Shown here one piece after another: positions 44,829 through 57,595 of a DNA stretch of 64,000 nucleotides. Both the position numbers and the translations under genes were made by a program. The notes beneath the pieces were generated by a model, which ran no database searches, was not told the DNA's origin, and worked only from the letters and a program-made list of their open reading frames with translations. The stretch lies in NCBI GenBank assembly GCA_013398615.1, contig VZSR01000393.1, positions 16,791,224 to 16,855,223 on the forward strand, read 5' to 3'. The DNA comes from Brachypodius melanocephalos. Lineage: Eukaryota > Chordata > Aves > Passeriformes > Pycnonotidae. How positions within the stretch are numbered: position 1 is the stretch's first letter; every line of letters begins with the position of its first letter.

Positions 44829-47800
44829 CTCCTTTGGCCTCTACCGGTTTACAGCCAGAACAGAATGGGAACAGCATGGCTAAAACACAGGAAGGTTCAG
44901 AAGTGGAACTAAACTAGAAAAGGAAGCAAATCTTAAAAATCATGATGCTCAGAAAACAAAGAATTTCAGTTCTCACATGAGAGAATTGATTCATAAGGAC
45001 AAAGTCCAGTCGCACATTTAAATAATTTACATAAATAGTAAATTAACTTGGTATAGTAAAGGTTCAGAATAGTAACACAACAAGTAAGACATAGTTAAAT
45101 ACTTTTCTACTACTCTGATCTGAATGGAAAACCTGATATAAAGAGGAGAAAAACTTACATAAAGAAGGAAAGAAAAGGATAAAAAATGATCTTTCTCCCT
45201 CTTAAGCCATGTGGGAGAAACTCTTTCAGTTCGATGGGTACAGCAGCCCACTTGATGTTTTTGTTTTTTGGGGTTTTTTTGTGAAAGCCTTTTATATCAA
45301 CACACTTTTAGCAGATTTCATTTCTCTAGAAAAAAAATCACTATTACGTAGCAATTGAAAAATCTTAAGAAAACTAATTTCATTTATTATTGAGCAATAG
45401 ACACTAATTTTGAGTCCTCACAAGATTCCTAGCATTCATTACTTCAAAAGCAGTAGTTTGAAATTGGAGGTTAAAATAACAACTTTTATGGATTTTTTTA
45501 ATCAATGAAAAATAAGAAAGTAAAACAACCTTCTGCCAGACAAGGTGATAGCCTTTCTCATAAAAGCTTGGCAATGACTCCACCTGAAGCCAATAGTCTC
45601 AATTGCATAAAAAATGTTCTGATCAGATTATACTAATTACAATGGAATCCTCATTAGTGTCCACAGCCATTGCTGTCAGGGCTTTGAACAAGGTGTGAGG
45701 ATTCTGCAGCACCTTCTCCCCCAGCAGAATTTTCACTGCCTGTCCCCAGGACAAGCTCTGGTGCAGTGCTGCTCCTAATCTTTGATCGGACATCTGGGAA
45801 AAGGGAGGCTGAGCGAGGAAAATCTGTCCAGCTCTGGCTGGGGGAGCACAGCTGATCCCACGTGCTCTGCTCACTCTTCTGGGCTGAGGGGCAGGCACAG
45901 CCAGAAATTTCTTCCTAAATAAAGATTTTCTTCCTAAAATATAAAACCACGCTAGTGAATGGTTTGAGGCAAATCCAGCAATGCCAAGATGAAAGCTTGG
46001 ATTTTTGCTGCCTTTTGTGTGAGCAAATGTGAGCCATTGCCACGTGCCCATGTCATCTTGACATCTGGAGGCCGACAGCTCCCAAAAGTGTTCAAGAGTC
46101 ATTTCTTATAAACTCCACCAGCACATCTCATTTGTACTTGAGGCGTGCAACATTGTAACTCAAGTTTAGGATGTTCCTACAAAGTCTAGATGACACCAAC
46201 TGCAGGTATTTCCTCTCCAGGCACAGAGTGACATGGAACTTGACTGCTGTCAGCTGAAGCTGACCCCACTCAACGCCCTGCAGGCAGATGTGGAAGAGAA
46301 AAGGCAGATTTCTGTCTGTTGTAAAGCTTATATATCTGGCAGAAATTCAATCTGGACCCTTCTCTAGATGTGTTTTACCTTCACCTCATGGCCTTAAACA
46401 CAGTAATAAACACACATTAGCACAACGGGGAAGAAGTAGGCGCTGTGACTCCAAGTAACCTCATCTGGGTCATGTTTGCAGTTCACTACTCTTAGGCTTG
46501 TGTGATTTATTAAGCAATGTCCAGAGAGATCTAGTGAGCTTTCACATAGCTAACACAATTAAATATTAAAGGAAAATATTATCTCATTCAGCTGAAATAA
46601 AACCCTGGATGTAAGTTAACTTTTTGATATCCAAAATATATCTTAACATTCGACTTGCTATTTTTAAGTGAATAAAAATTGACTTACTCTAGACTAACAG
46701 ACAAATTTATAAACCACCCTGTTCTAATAATGACAGAAATTAATTTGGAAAGCAGTTTGAGAGTTAGTAAAATGTTATTGCTAGCTGGATAGACAGTACA
46801 TTGCAGAGAGATTAATGGCAGGAGGAGAAAACTTGCTGCAGACCTTTGGAATGGAAAATCTTCATGAGGCAATGCAGAAAGCTGTTCTGAGGTAACTTTG
46901 CATCATCAAGAGAGAATTTAATTTAGATGTTCAGTATTAGTGTCAAGCCCTGAGAAGCTTCTTGGATCACAACAGCAGCAATTAACAAATACATTGCTGG
47001 CAGTCGAATCCATCCCACAGGGCAGGAGTTCAGAGAACGCACCAATCTCCCGGCTGGTTTACATTTCATTTGGAGTGACCTAATTTCTAAACAATGCTTT
47101 AACTGGTAGCATTTTGTTATTTTTTTCAGCTAGGAAAGCCACTGCACCAAGTTTGGAAGGTGTAGGTATGCAAAACCTGTAAATGGCAATGTTTTCCTTT
47201 GTCTGGCACTAGAGCTGGGGCACGTCTCAATAGGCACCTTCTCTTAGGCCACATTAAGACCAACAATTGCATATTGAGCTTAACTAGTCTGCAAGGGCTG
47301 GTGGCTACATTAACACTGGGACTTTTATTGTCTAAAAGCTACAAGGAAGCTATAAAATGACACATCCAGCATAGTGAAAACACAGCAACATTAAAAAGAA
47401 CCATTACAGCTCCACTTTAGGTGCCTGAAATACATGGAGTGTCACAAGTAGCCACTTTTATCTCACAATTAGGGATTATATATTGTTTGCTACATCAGTC
47501 TTAACTAATTAATTCTAATTATTCTGTCATTTCAACCAAGTTGCTATAGACAAATAGAGCTAAAAAAATTTCTTTTTCTCAAGTTTATTATGGGAAGGTG
47601 GTTTTGTTTTGGGATTTTTTTGTTTTTTGTAAGCCAATTAGAACAAAAAAACAACATTAAGAAGATTCAAACTACAATTTAATTTAACAGGATTTGTCAA
47701 GGAGCAGTTGTGATTATTTTTTGTTTGTTCTTTAAATTTTAAACAACAAAAAACTATTCTTCAAAGGTTTCATTCAGCTCCTTCTTTCCTCTTACACTGA

Positions 47801-48082
47801 ACTAAAGGAAAGAAAAAATCATAAATTCTAACAGTAATTTTCCAGTCATGCACCTTGGAAAAAAATATATCAGCATTCCTAAATTTTTTAATTGCTTTTA
47901 TTCATATTTTTATATATTAAAGAAACTGCACACTTGGAATGAAAGGCAAGAAAAAGCAGTGAATTTTTTCTTTAACAAGTTCATCTTTCCTTGGATTTTG
48001 GTTTAGTTTCTTATAGTGCTCATAAGAATGTTCTGTTTTCTGAGAAAGATTTTATGATGACTGACTATAACAGCATTAATAT
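44829..48082. other. Unique noncoding DNA
   Basis: No gene was recognised. A 159-codon frame on the minus strand at 45623-46102 lies in a GC-richer patch and has no family resemblance I can name. A stretch at about 46975-47075 has a non-repetitive, mixed composition like conserved noncoding DNA. G/T runs lie near 45258-45282 and 47599-47630. The rest is AT-rich. Confidence 0.5.
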
Positions 48083-48556
48083 CACAAAATCCCAGAGTCA
48101 TTGAGGTTGGAGAAGCCCTCCCAGGCCATGGAGTCCCAGCTGTCCCCAATGCCCACCTTGTCCCCAGCCCAGAGTACTCAGTGCCACCTCCAGCCCTTCC
48201 TGGGACACCTCCAGGGATGGGCACTCCAAACCTCCCTGGGCAGCCCCTGCCAAGGCCTGAGCACCCTTTCCATGGGCAAATTCCTGCTGCTGTCCAAGCT
48301 GAGCCTCCCCTGGCTCAGCCTGAGGCCGTTCCCTCTCCTCCTGTCCCTGTTCCCTGGAGCACAGCCCAACACCCCCGGCTGTCCCCTCCTGTCAGGGACT
48401 TGTGCAGAGCCACAAGGTCCCCCTGAGCCTCCTTTTGTCCAGGCTGAGCCCCTTTCCCAGCTCCCTCAGCCCCTTCTGGGGCTCCATTCCCTTCCCCAGC
48501 TCCATTTCCTTCCCTGGACTCACTCCAGCCCCTCCAGGGCTTCCCAGGAGTGAAAA
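48083..48556 (-). mobile_element. CR1 LINE, longer 5'-truncated copy
   Basis: At about 474 bp this is the longest CR1 in the window. The plus strand starts atatcacaaaatcccagagt, an altered reverse complement of the tail, so the 3' end is at the left. Read on the minus strand it passes through aggctcagggggaccttgtg, ggctgtgctccagggaacag, ggtgctcaggccttggcagg and ctggaggtgtcccaggaagg. The last 130 bp of this match the fragment at 15629-15757. It belongs to a different subfamily from the 8608-type copies. Plus- and minus-strand frames (up to 150 codons) are shadows. Confidence 0.92.
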
Positions 48557-51500
48557 GGTCCCATAAGTCCTATCCTGAACCCCTGAGCAGGGAGTGCCCA
48601 CTGAGCTGAGCTGGGGACCAGCCAAAATTAACCAGAAACCCCCAGACACAGGACAAAGCTGCAGCCTGTCCTGCTCAAGGAGAGAAGAGCAAATCCTTGT
48701 TAAGGAAACACGTAACAGAGACAATTGACTTTCTCAATGTCATTGTACTTAATGTGTAAAGAAATTAAGGAATCTGATTTACCCTTTAGTAAGGTGAATC
48801 TAGTCAACAGAATGCAGAATGAACATCTCAGAGGAAGTTCTGTGCAAAAGGTGGGAATGTCCCACTGGAACAGATGGAAAAATCTGGGTCCAATTCCTCA
48901 GTTTTCCACAGATGAAGAATTTCTCAAAACCAGCCCAAGTTTTAGAAAGGTCATACTGTGTCCTACTGTCACCATCTTCAAATGTGACAAATCTCAAATC
49001 AAAAATCAGGCTTTAAGCAGAACACCAACACTTTGGCAATTTTGTTTTTGCAAAAAAAATCCAAAGGCTTTGTATTACACGGAAAAAAATAACAATGGCA
49101 AAATTTCAAAAGCTTCTCCTAAAGTGAAATATTGTCTGAACTCTACTGCAGGAGAGGAGGTTATTTTTACTCTATCAACATGGTGATGAGGTATTTTGAA
49201 AAAGAAAAGACATTAATGGTACAAGCATAAATGTTTCCACTTCTGAGGTTTTGAAACTATGTTTGAAAAAAACCCCAAACTTGTTCTGCAACCCAGCATT
49301 ACATTTTCTTTGGGCACATTTTTACACCCTATGTGACATGGCAGGTCAGGAGAAGAAAAGAAAAAAAGTTATCTGAATTAAATTAGTACAACCAGTTATG
49401 TCTCTTCATAGAGAATTAAAAATGAAACTGCTGGAAAAAATATCACATTCTGCTAATGCTTTATTAGCAGACTCAGGTTCTCTGCTAATTACCAGAATCA
49501 GTCACCCAAAGAACGTGTGTTTATTTCTCCCACAAGTCTGAGACAAAAAGGGAGGAAATAATAATATCCCTTGGAGTTGTCAAGGGGACTTCTGCCCAGA
49601 AGTGAAAGAATAACTCCCCGTAAACCTTCATCTTTTCCATAAACACAAGACTCCTGCTCTTTTTGTCACAACTGCTGTTTACTCTGTCAGACTTCTTTTA
49701 ACATTTCAGGGATAAATTAAAGGCCCTAATTATTGCTTTCCATTCTGTTCCCAAGATCAGGGCTTTGTGTGCACCGGTTCAAGAGACAATGGTGAACTCT
49801 GCTGGGCGTTCAGATGCATTTGCTGCACCCTTCTGCCATGGCAGTAATTGCACCTGCTGTTTCTTTGTGGCTGTGACCTTTCAGTTAGCCAGAATTATCC
49901 TGGATAAGGCTGTGCCTCTGGCACAAACAGCACTTTGGCCAAGCTCTTGGAAAAGGGCAGTGCCAAGGTAAGACACAGCCGTGACAAATTTCAAAAGGCA
50001 CAAACAGAACGTGTTTTTACGCTAAGTGAGAGATGACTAATATTTATCTTGATTTAGGGGTAGAAAGAAAGAGGTTTGCGGAGCAGTGATTTAGGAACTG
50101 AAAAGTTATGGAGTATTCTTTACATATCGAAAAAAAATATCTGCAAAGTGACCATTTCACATAGTATTGGCTTTAATCCACATAGACTTACATAAGCAGT
50201 CATACCTAGCTCAATAAATGATAATTAAGTAAAATGTCAGATGCCTCAATATGTTTTTTGCTTTTAATGTCACAGCTCTTAATGCTGCAGTTCTGCTCAT
50301 TAGAAGGGGTCTGTGCATCCCACTAAGAACTGCCAGATTTAAATTCTTTTTCCTATCAGGAATTTTGGGAGAACTTGGACGGGCAGTGCTTTCCCTCAGC
50401 AGTTCAGATTTTGTTTACTTTATTTCTATTGTCTATTCTGCTTCCACAATTTTTTTTATCATAACAGGAAAAAAGCATCAGAACAGATATTTTCTTTCTC
50501 CAAACAGTGTTCTCCAAATGCTATATTTTTTGCATTTCTTTGAAACTCTGTAGGACAAATGAATGTGGAGAAAGTTCCAGAGAAAATGCTGTGAAGGTGC
50601 TCTTGATAGGTGGGTGAGCTGCCAGAGGCCCTGGGGAAGTTCTCTGCACCCCAGCAGTGCCTGAGTGAGTCTGGGCAGGGCTCGGCACCTCAGCTACACA
50701 CCCAGGGCTTGACTTCTACTTAAACCAGGATTTCTGCTGGCCAACACCTCTACATTTAGTCCACTGCTTCTAATTTAAGCTTTTCTCTTGGAATTGTCCC
50801 TCACTGACTCAAATCACAATTGTGGAAGTCATATATTAAGGAGATACTATTTTATCTTGAGAAGGTAGATTGCAAAAACTACAGAGAATTTACCTTGAAT
50901 ACTCCAGGCAGGGATGCAGGGATGGAAAAAATGTGCAGTAGACAACATGTTAAAAAAAAAAACCTAAAGTTTTTTTGGCTTCAATAGTAAACTTATACTG
51001 TAAAGAGAATATCAGTATATAGCTTACACTGTAAAGAAATCCAAGTATTCATGCAACAAATAAATCCCGAACCACTTCATATAACAATAATAAAAGTAAT
51101 TGGATAAACATATCTGTGTGTCTGCTGACCTGGAATTCTGCAGTAAGATTCCCTTCCTCTTAGCATCCCTTTCTCCCAGCTGCACAAACACAGCTCCCTC
51201 CTCCTCCCTCATGTGCCTCAGCCTCTCAGCACTTTGGGGGTTGCTCATACTCACATGAGCCCAAAACTAGAACTCAAGAGGGTTCCCCAAAGCTGATGGG
51301 AACAGGGGAACCCCCTTTTCTCCAGGGCTTCTGTCCATGAAGTGCCTGGGAGAGGGAAGCCTTCACTGCTGACTCTTCACCCCATGTTGTCCTCTGTGGA
51401 TGGGGAACCCCTTGCCAGGCAGGAGCAGCTCAGTTCCCTGGGCTCTCTCTGTCCCAGGGCTTTGCATTCCTCTCTAGGTTATCTTTGCAGTTTGCTCAGC

Positions 51501-53871
51501 CTGTACTTCCCACCTCCCCATCCTTGCCTGGCATGTTTGCAGTTTTCCAGTCATTAGGCACCTTCTCCAAATGCCCAAACCTTTCAGACACGATAGACTC
51601 TTGCAAGCTAAGGAAAAAACAATTTTTTCCTTAGAATTCTCCCCTCAGAAATCAGTTTTTCTAACAGTGATCTGTAGGAGTCTCCTTCCACTGTCTATTT
51701 TGCTCAACACAAGATACAAAAATGAACAGTCCACATCTGTAGCTTCCTGCAGCTTTCTGACAAACCCCATCCACCTCACGCAGAACACTTTAATTTACAG
51801 AGCCTCAAGTAGACAAACAAACCTTGGAATTTAGGCTTAGCTCTCCATCACCCACTGGTGAACACGCAATTAGGTGCAACTGTTGTGCAGAGTAATTAGT
51901 GGGTGTCAAGATGATGGTGGTTTGTTGTGCATGGAGATTTTGGGAACTGGGATCACGATCTGAAATCTTTTGTTCTGGATAGGAACACAAAAGTAGAACT
52001 GCCAGCTGAGTATTCTTCAGTGAATAATTCATTTGATGATGGCAGTTCTGTTGTAACCCCTTTTCCCTATGAATTGCTGGGATTGGATCCTCCTGCCTAT
52101 TCATCTGGATTATTTTTTTTTCTTCTGCTTACAGGACTCACTAAAGTTGTAGAGATGAGAATTTCCAATTTCTGATTACAGAAATAGATTGAAACCGAAA
52201 GTGGTGGGGGGAGGTAGGGAAGAGAGAAGGTGAAGGTCACATTAAAAAAAAAGCCTTTAGCTTTTGTTCTGAATAATTTCAAATCTTTCAGTTTTCCTAT
52301 CTGGCTCCCCTCTTAACCCCAGACTCTTTCCCATTACATATGTTTATATTTTGAAATTCTGCTAAGTAAGGGGAAAGAAGACAACAATCCTTGCAGGAAA
52401 AATGCCTATTTCCTTTGGGAAAATAATTTTTAGCACTAGTTCTGAAATACTGGTTATGCAAAGCTGGTGCAACTTCAATCAAACTGGAGCAGTGCAAAGG
52501 CTTGAGTGAGTATATGTCATTAGTTTCCTTTTACAAACTCTTTTGTAGGAATGACTGCAAAAAGATGATGATTAACTGGTATCTCAGTACAGCTGAAATA
52601 CAAGGCAATTCTTCCACCCTGGAGAAGAAGAGTTGCAGTGTGTGTGTTTGTGTATAAACTCACAGGTACACAAATGCATGTAATTATTGATTACAAAATA
52701 TCTCAAGTGAATACTTGAGCCCAGAAAAATGCTAAGTTTGGGGTTTTTTCAGTCTGAAGTCACTGAAATATGCATGAATGTAACTGATATGGATGCAGCA
52801 TTGATATGTGTCCCACAGGGTGCTCGTAAATTATATTCAGAAACAGAAAGATAAGAGGTGGGCTGTATTTCTAGAATAATGAACATGATAAAAGGTTAGG
52901 CATTTTGTTATATTTCTTCTGAAATATGCAATTTATTACAAGTTATATTGTCTGTGGAAAGAATCCCTACTGCAACTCTAATGTGGTTTTTTAGTATCAA
53001 AAACATAAAAGCACATCAGAACACATCATGTGCAAACCATGGCATTAAACAGATTAGAAAACTAAATGTCATACTGTAACATGACCGGGATTTCTGCAGT
53101 TAATTTACAAGAAAGGCAGAGGAACTCTGCAGGAAGCACTTTCTCCAAATATGCACCCTGCAGCTAAAATACCTCATATACCTCATTGTTCTTGCAGAGT
53201 AAGAAAAAAAAGAAGGAAAAAACCCCTTGACTAAAGTGATAAATTTAAAGCTTGTATGGACTTTAAGATGACTAAATGAATTCCGTGTGAGATTTGTGTA
53301 TTGCTGCAAATTTTAAAAAAAATCACAGCAGTCTTAGCTATAAAATATTTTTGTAATCTACCATTCAATTGTTTTCACTGCAGTTGTACTGAAATATTTG
53401 CAATTTTATGAATGCTTCAATTACCAGTAAAGCTTTTATTTAATTCCTCTTTAATTGTACTTTCCCCTGTGCACCTCATGACACTGCACTCCTGTTAGTG
53501 CCCCAGAGAAAGGAGACTGCTGCACAGGCAACTGCAGCCACAAAGATGCAGTGTTGTTTTACTTACTAAGAAAAATGCTGAATTTGAAAAATTTGGTTTG
53601 CTGCTGGATTTGGAGGAGTTAAACAAGACTCTCTACACTCTTGAAGAGACTTAAGTAAAAGGCCATCAGTCTTCTTAATTAAGGCTTTTCCTATAAGCAC
53701 TGCCTGAAAGCACCTTAGTTGCCTTTTCAGGCTCTCACCTGATTCTAATTAAGCTCCTTGGAACATTAACCTGGCTTTTTCCTCATGATTCATCTCATTA
53801 GGAGAAAAAGGTAAATGACTCACTTTTTAATGCTACTTTATATAGTGGCCTTCTGCTGGAGTTGGTGAGAA
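48557..53871. other. Unique noncoding DNA
   Basis: No gene or transposon was recognised. A 153-codon plus-strand frame at 48725-49186 is open but resembles no family I know, and I see no convincing splice sites. GC-richer patches without identity lie at about 49740-49980 and 51130-51560. Otherwise the sequence is AT-rich. Confidence 0.5.
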
Positions 53872-54240
53872 AGTTGGGACAGCCAAGCCTGGAGAGGAGA
53901 AGGTTGTGTGGAAACATCACAGCTCCTTCCAGGGTCTGAAGGGGCTACAGGGAAACCAGAGAGGGACAATTCCTCAGGGATTGGAGGGACAGGACAAGAA
54001 GTGATGGCCTCAAATTAAATTTAGATGGGATCTTGGGCAGGAATTGTTCCCTGGCAGGGTGGGCAGGCTCTGGCACAGGGTGGCCAGAGCAGCTGTGGCT
54101 GCCCCTGGATCCCTGGCAGTGCCCAAGGCCAGGTTGGACATTGGGGCTTGGAGCAGCCTGGGACAGTGCAAGGTGTCCCTGCACAGGGCAGGGGGTGGAA
54201 GGAGATGAGCTTTGTGTTCCCTTTCTTTGTATGTTCCTAA
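53872..54240 (+). mobile_element. CR1 LINE, 5'-truncated copy with decayed 3' terminus
   Basis: In sense on the plus strand. It starts near agcctggagaggagaaggtt and runs through tggatccctggcagtgcccaa and gagcagcctgggacagtgca to cctgcacagggcagggggtg. The final 3' piece (normally the ttccaaccca block and octamer tail) is not recognisable beyond about 54205, so the end at 54240 is approximate. It is the same subfamily as 8608, 12282, 29970 and 44583. Confidence 0.9.
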
Positions 54241-57200
54241 ATCCTTAAATACTGACTTTAATTTGAAGCAATTAAGGATCAGCCTTCTCCAAGCTCAAAG
54301 GAAAGGGAGCATCAAACTGTATTGCATCATGGAAATGAGATATCCTCAGTTTTTCCGACTTGCTTCCTTCACTATGCAAACACTGGGAACAAGTTAAACC
54401 TAATGTATATTCACATATTGTTGGGGTTTTTAGTTTGTTCCATTAAAACTTTACTTCCTTTAGAGACTGCTTAGAACAATAACCATTTATCCAGCTAAAT
54501 GATAAAACATAATTACTTCCAGCTGTTGCAAAAGAAGAAACTGTAGTCAATCTGAAGAATAAAAGAAAATTTTGGACTTTGTCAAAACAGAGTGGTTTCC
54601 AGAGCTGAATGAAGAATGCTCTTTAGTTTGATAGCTGAACAAAGAGAACAAAAAGGAATTTAGTTGGACCAAGTTAGGCCAATAAATCTTGGAGTTTTTT
54701 TCATTGGTACATTTGTTTCATGTCTAATAAACATGGGCTCAGAAGGGTGTGCTTTATTTTGGGACAAAAACTTTTAGATGAAATTCTGCAATAATATTTT
54801 TCTTCCCCATCACCTATATACAATATTTACTCTAACAGAGGTAATGTGTGTATAAATCACCTATCTGAAAATTCTGTTTTGTATCAGGAAAAAAGCAGAT
54901 TGGAGGCCAAACCCTCTCACCTTGGTCCCAGTTTTAAGGAAGTTGTCCCAATCACCAGGTGATGGAGCCAATGTCATTGCAATGAGCAGAACAGAGCAGA
55001 AATGATTCACCCAAAGGCCTGTGGCAGCATAACTAGCAGATGGTGAGGACATGCTGCCAAGAGGAAAGGAAAGTTCAAAAGACACAAGTGGAATTTCTTG
55101 CATCTGTAAGTTGGCAGGTGAACAGAAAACCCCCAAGCACCTTGGTGTGACACTTTAAAAAAATGTGAGGAGTCCCAGATACCCTAAAACTTCATTTCTT
55201 GGGGAGTAAATAGTTCATCCTCCCTAGGCTTCACCTGCTTTACTAGCAAGTGAAAAGGACTCTTTAGTTCTTTTCATTGAAAATTATGTAACAGAAAAAT
55301 CTCCACTCCCAGGCTAATTTATTAGTGCCAGAGGAGCTGCAGTATAGCTGACACAATTTCTATAAACTTATCAATCAACACTTTGGTTTACACCAGGTAT
55401 TTAACAACCCACAGCAGCTCCTGACTGCAAGGAAACCAGCAATCTTTGTCCTTGTCGTGTTCAAATAATCTTTGTCTTGTGCCTTCAGAAATTGTTCCAA
55501 AGCAGAGATATCCCCCAGAGAAGAAATAGAGAAGGAAACCTGTTGTTAAAGTTACTCCTCTAAATAAATAAGATCCAAGAGTACTGCAGAGCTGAGAGTA
55601 GTGGAGATAATTGTTTGTTCAACACAGACTATGAGTAGCAAACTATTCAGTTGTTGGACACTAAACCTCTGTCTGTTTTGTGTCTTCTGTGGCATGATAT
55701 ACTCCAAACACCACTTCTCGTTTTTTGTTTTCCCTGGTCTCTTCTCTGCTTGCTTCTTTTTCAATGAACATGTCCTTTCAGTGTAAAGTGCTGAAGGTAC
55801 AGAACAGATAAGAGCAGAAGTGACAATTAATTGTACTTTTTCTTATTAAATATTTTCCTCTATGAAGAAGGTATGATGAAATTCTGGTATTAAAAAGCTA
55901 GTTAAAAGCTGCTACTGCAATTTAAAACTTTTTGTTCTAATTCTATGAGAGTACTAGGAAAAAAATTAGTCTCTATGAAAAATCATGTTTTTCTTAAGTA
56001 TCATGAATTCTACTGAACAGTGCAATATTACACCTAACACCTGTTATACCTGAGTGTGAATATTCACAGTTAGACTCATCATTATGCAGCCCTGATTAAA
56101 AAGTGACAGCATAAACAGCCATCAGTCACTTTTTTTCTGTATGAAACCTTCCTGAAATTAAGATCAGCTAAATTGGAATCAGATGTGATATCAGCCAAAA
56201 TTCAGTTAGTACTTGCTTTTGTTTCCACCTTCCCTCAAAAATCAAGTTTTAAACAGAGTGAGAGAATGCTACTTCTTTAGTTTTATCACAGCTAAATCCT
56301 TTCTAAATGTGATTTGGTGGAAAAAAATAGATTGACCATACACCCCAGAAAAACCAGTAACATAATATTTTGTTATTCAGGTGACAAATAGGAAAAAGAA
56401 AATAAAGCACAAAAATTTAATCCAGGTTTATAAATATATCAAAATCCCATAGGTTTGTAAAATATTTGATGCTTTTGCATAGAAGAATTTTTAGAAACAG
56501 GCAGATATTTTGCTGCTGAGTATTTCTTTTCATGAGTAAAACTTCTGCTTGTCTTGTTGGTGAAATTGGATTCTGAGGTTTTAGGGGAAAAATCCAGTCT
56601 GAGTGTCATATTAAACTCTAGAAAAATAGTGAAGTGGGATAACAAGACTGCAAATAAAAGTGTCACATAATTTTAACTTGAATCTTTGTCTTAATTTCCT
56701 CACCAGGGTAAGATTAATTAGCACAATGAGAGTTATTGCAAACACTGACATTTTGCAAGCAGGAGCTGGACTGAGCAGTGTGATTGTATCCAAGTGCTCC
56801 TTTAATTTGGAAGGAGAATGAAGTGCTCGTTTCTGTAGGATAGCAGTGGTGGGTATGTTTATGGCTGGTAGAAACATCCCAGGCTCTGCCAAGCCGGCTG
56901 CAATCCAATTGCTCATATTCCCAAAGAAAAAGAAGCTGTGGCTTAGAGTGCAGTCTTTGGGGGTATTGGAAATACACCATCCCTGTGGCTTGAATTCCTT
57001 CTGTGGTGGCTGTAATTATTGTTCTATTAATTTTTATTGTGTCTATGGATGTTGAGCTGGAATATTTATAATCTCCCTACCATGAGTAAGACATGAGTAG
57101 GTTCAATTCTCTTTGTTCTTGCATGACTAACTCTCCCTCAGGTACACACCAGGCTAACCATCCCCTCCAGCTGTACAGTGATTATGCCCCTCAGCTGCAG

Positions 57201-57440
57201 TTCCTGCAATGCTCCACCAACACTCAGCCTTCCCACAGGTGTACCAAACTTGGGTAAACCCTCCTCAGGCTGGCTTAGAATTTTAACTTCAAATACAACT
57301 TTTTGTGATTCAGGGGAGCCAATATTTCGTTTAGGTTCACAAACACAGACTTCCAGAGATGGAACATGCAAGCCCAAAGACACTTTTTAAAAAAACCAGT
57401 TATTTTGTATTTTCTACTGCTGGTTTACCCCAGTAAATAA
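54241..57440. other. Unique AT-rich noncoding DNA, nothing recognised
   Basis: No gene, RNA or repeat family was recognised. Short frames, up to about 100 codons, lack motifs. Confidence 0.55.
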
Positions 57441-57595
57441 TATGCATATAAATATACATGCACATAAGTGCATACATATTTGTACATATTTTATGTTTGA
57501 AATGTTTATTAAAATATATTTTATATATGTGTGTATATATATGAATATATATTTATACAGTGTGTGTATATATATGTATTAATATATATGTAAAT
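57441..57595. repeat. Degenerate TA/TG/CA microsatellite region
   Basis: Runs of tatata, tgtgtg and single-base variants alternate over about 155 bp, with short interruptions. The length suggests an old, mutated microsatellite. Confidence 0.85.

Noticed and set aside
48101..48724. 150- and 110-codon proline-rich frames
   Set aside because: They are translations of the CR1 fragment at 48083-48556 and its edge.
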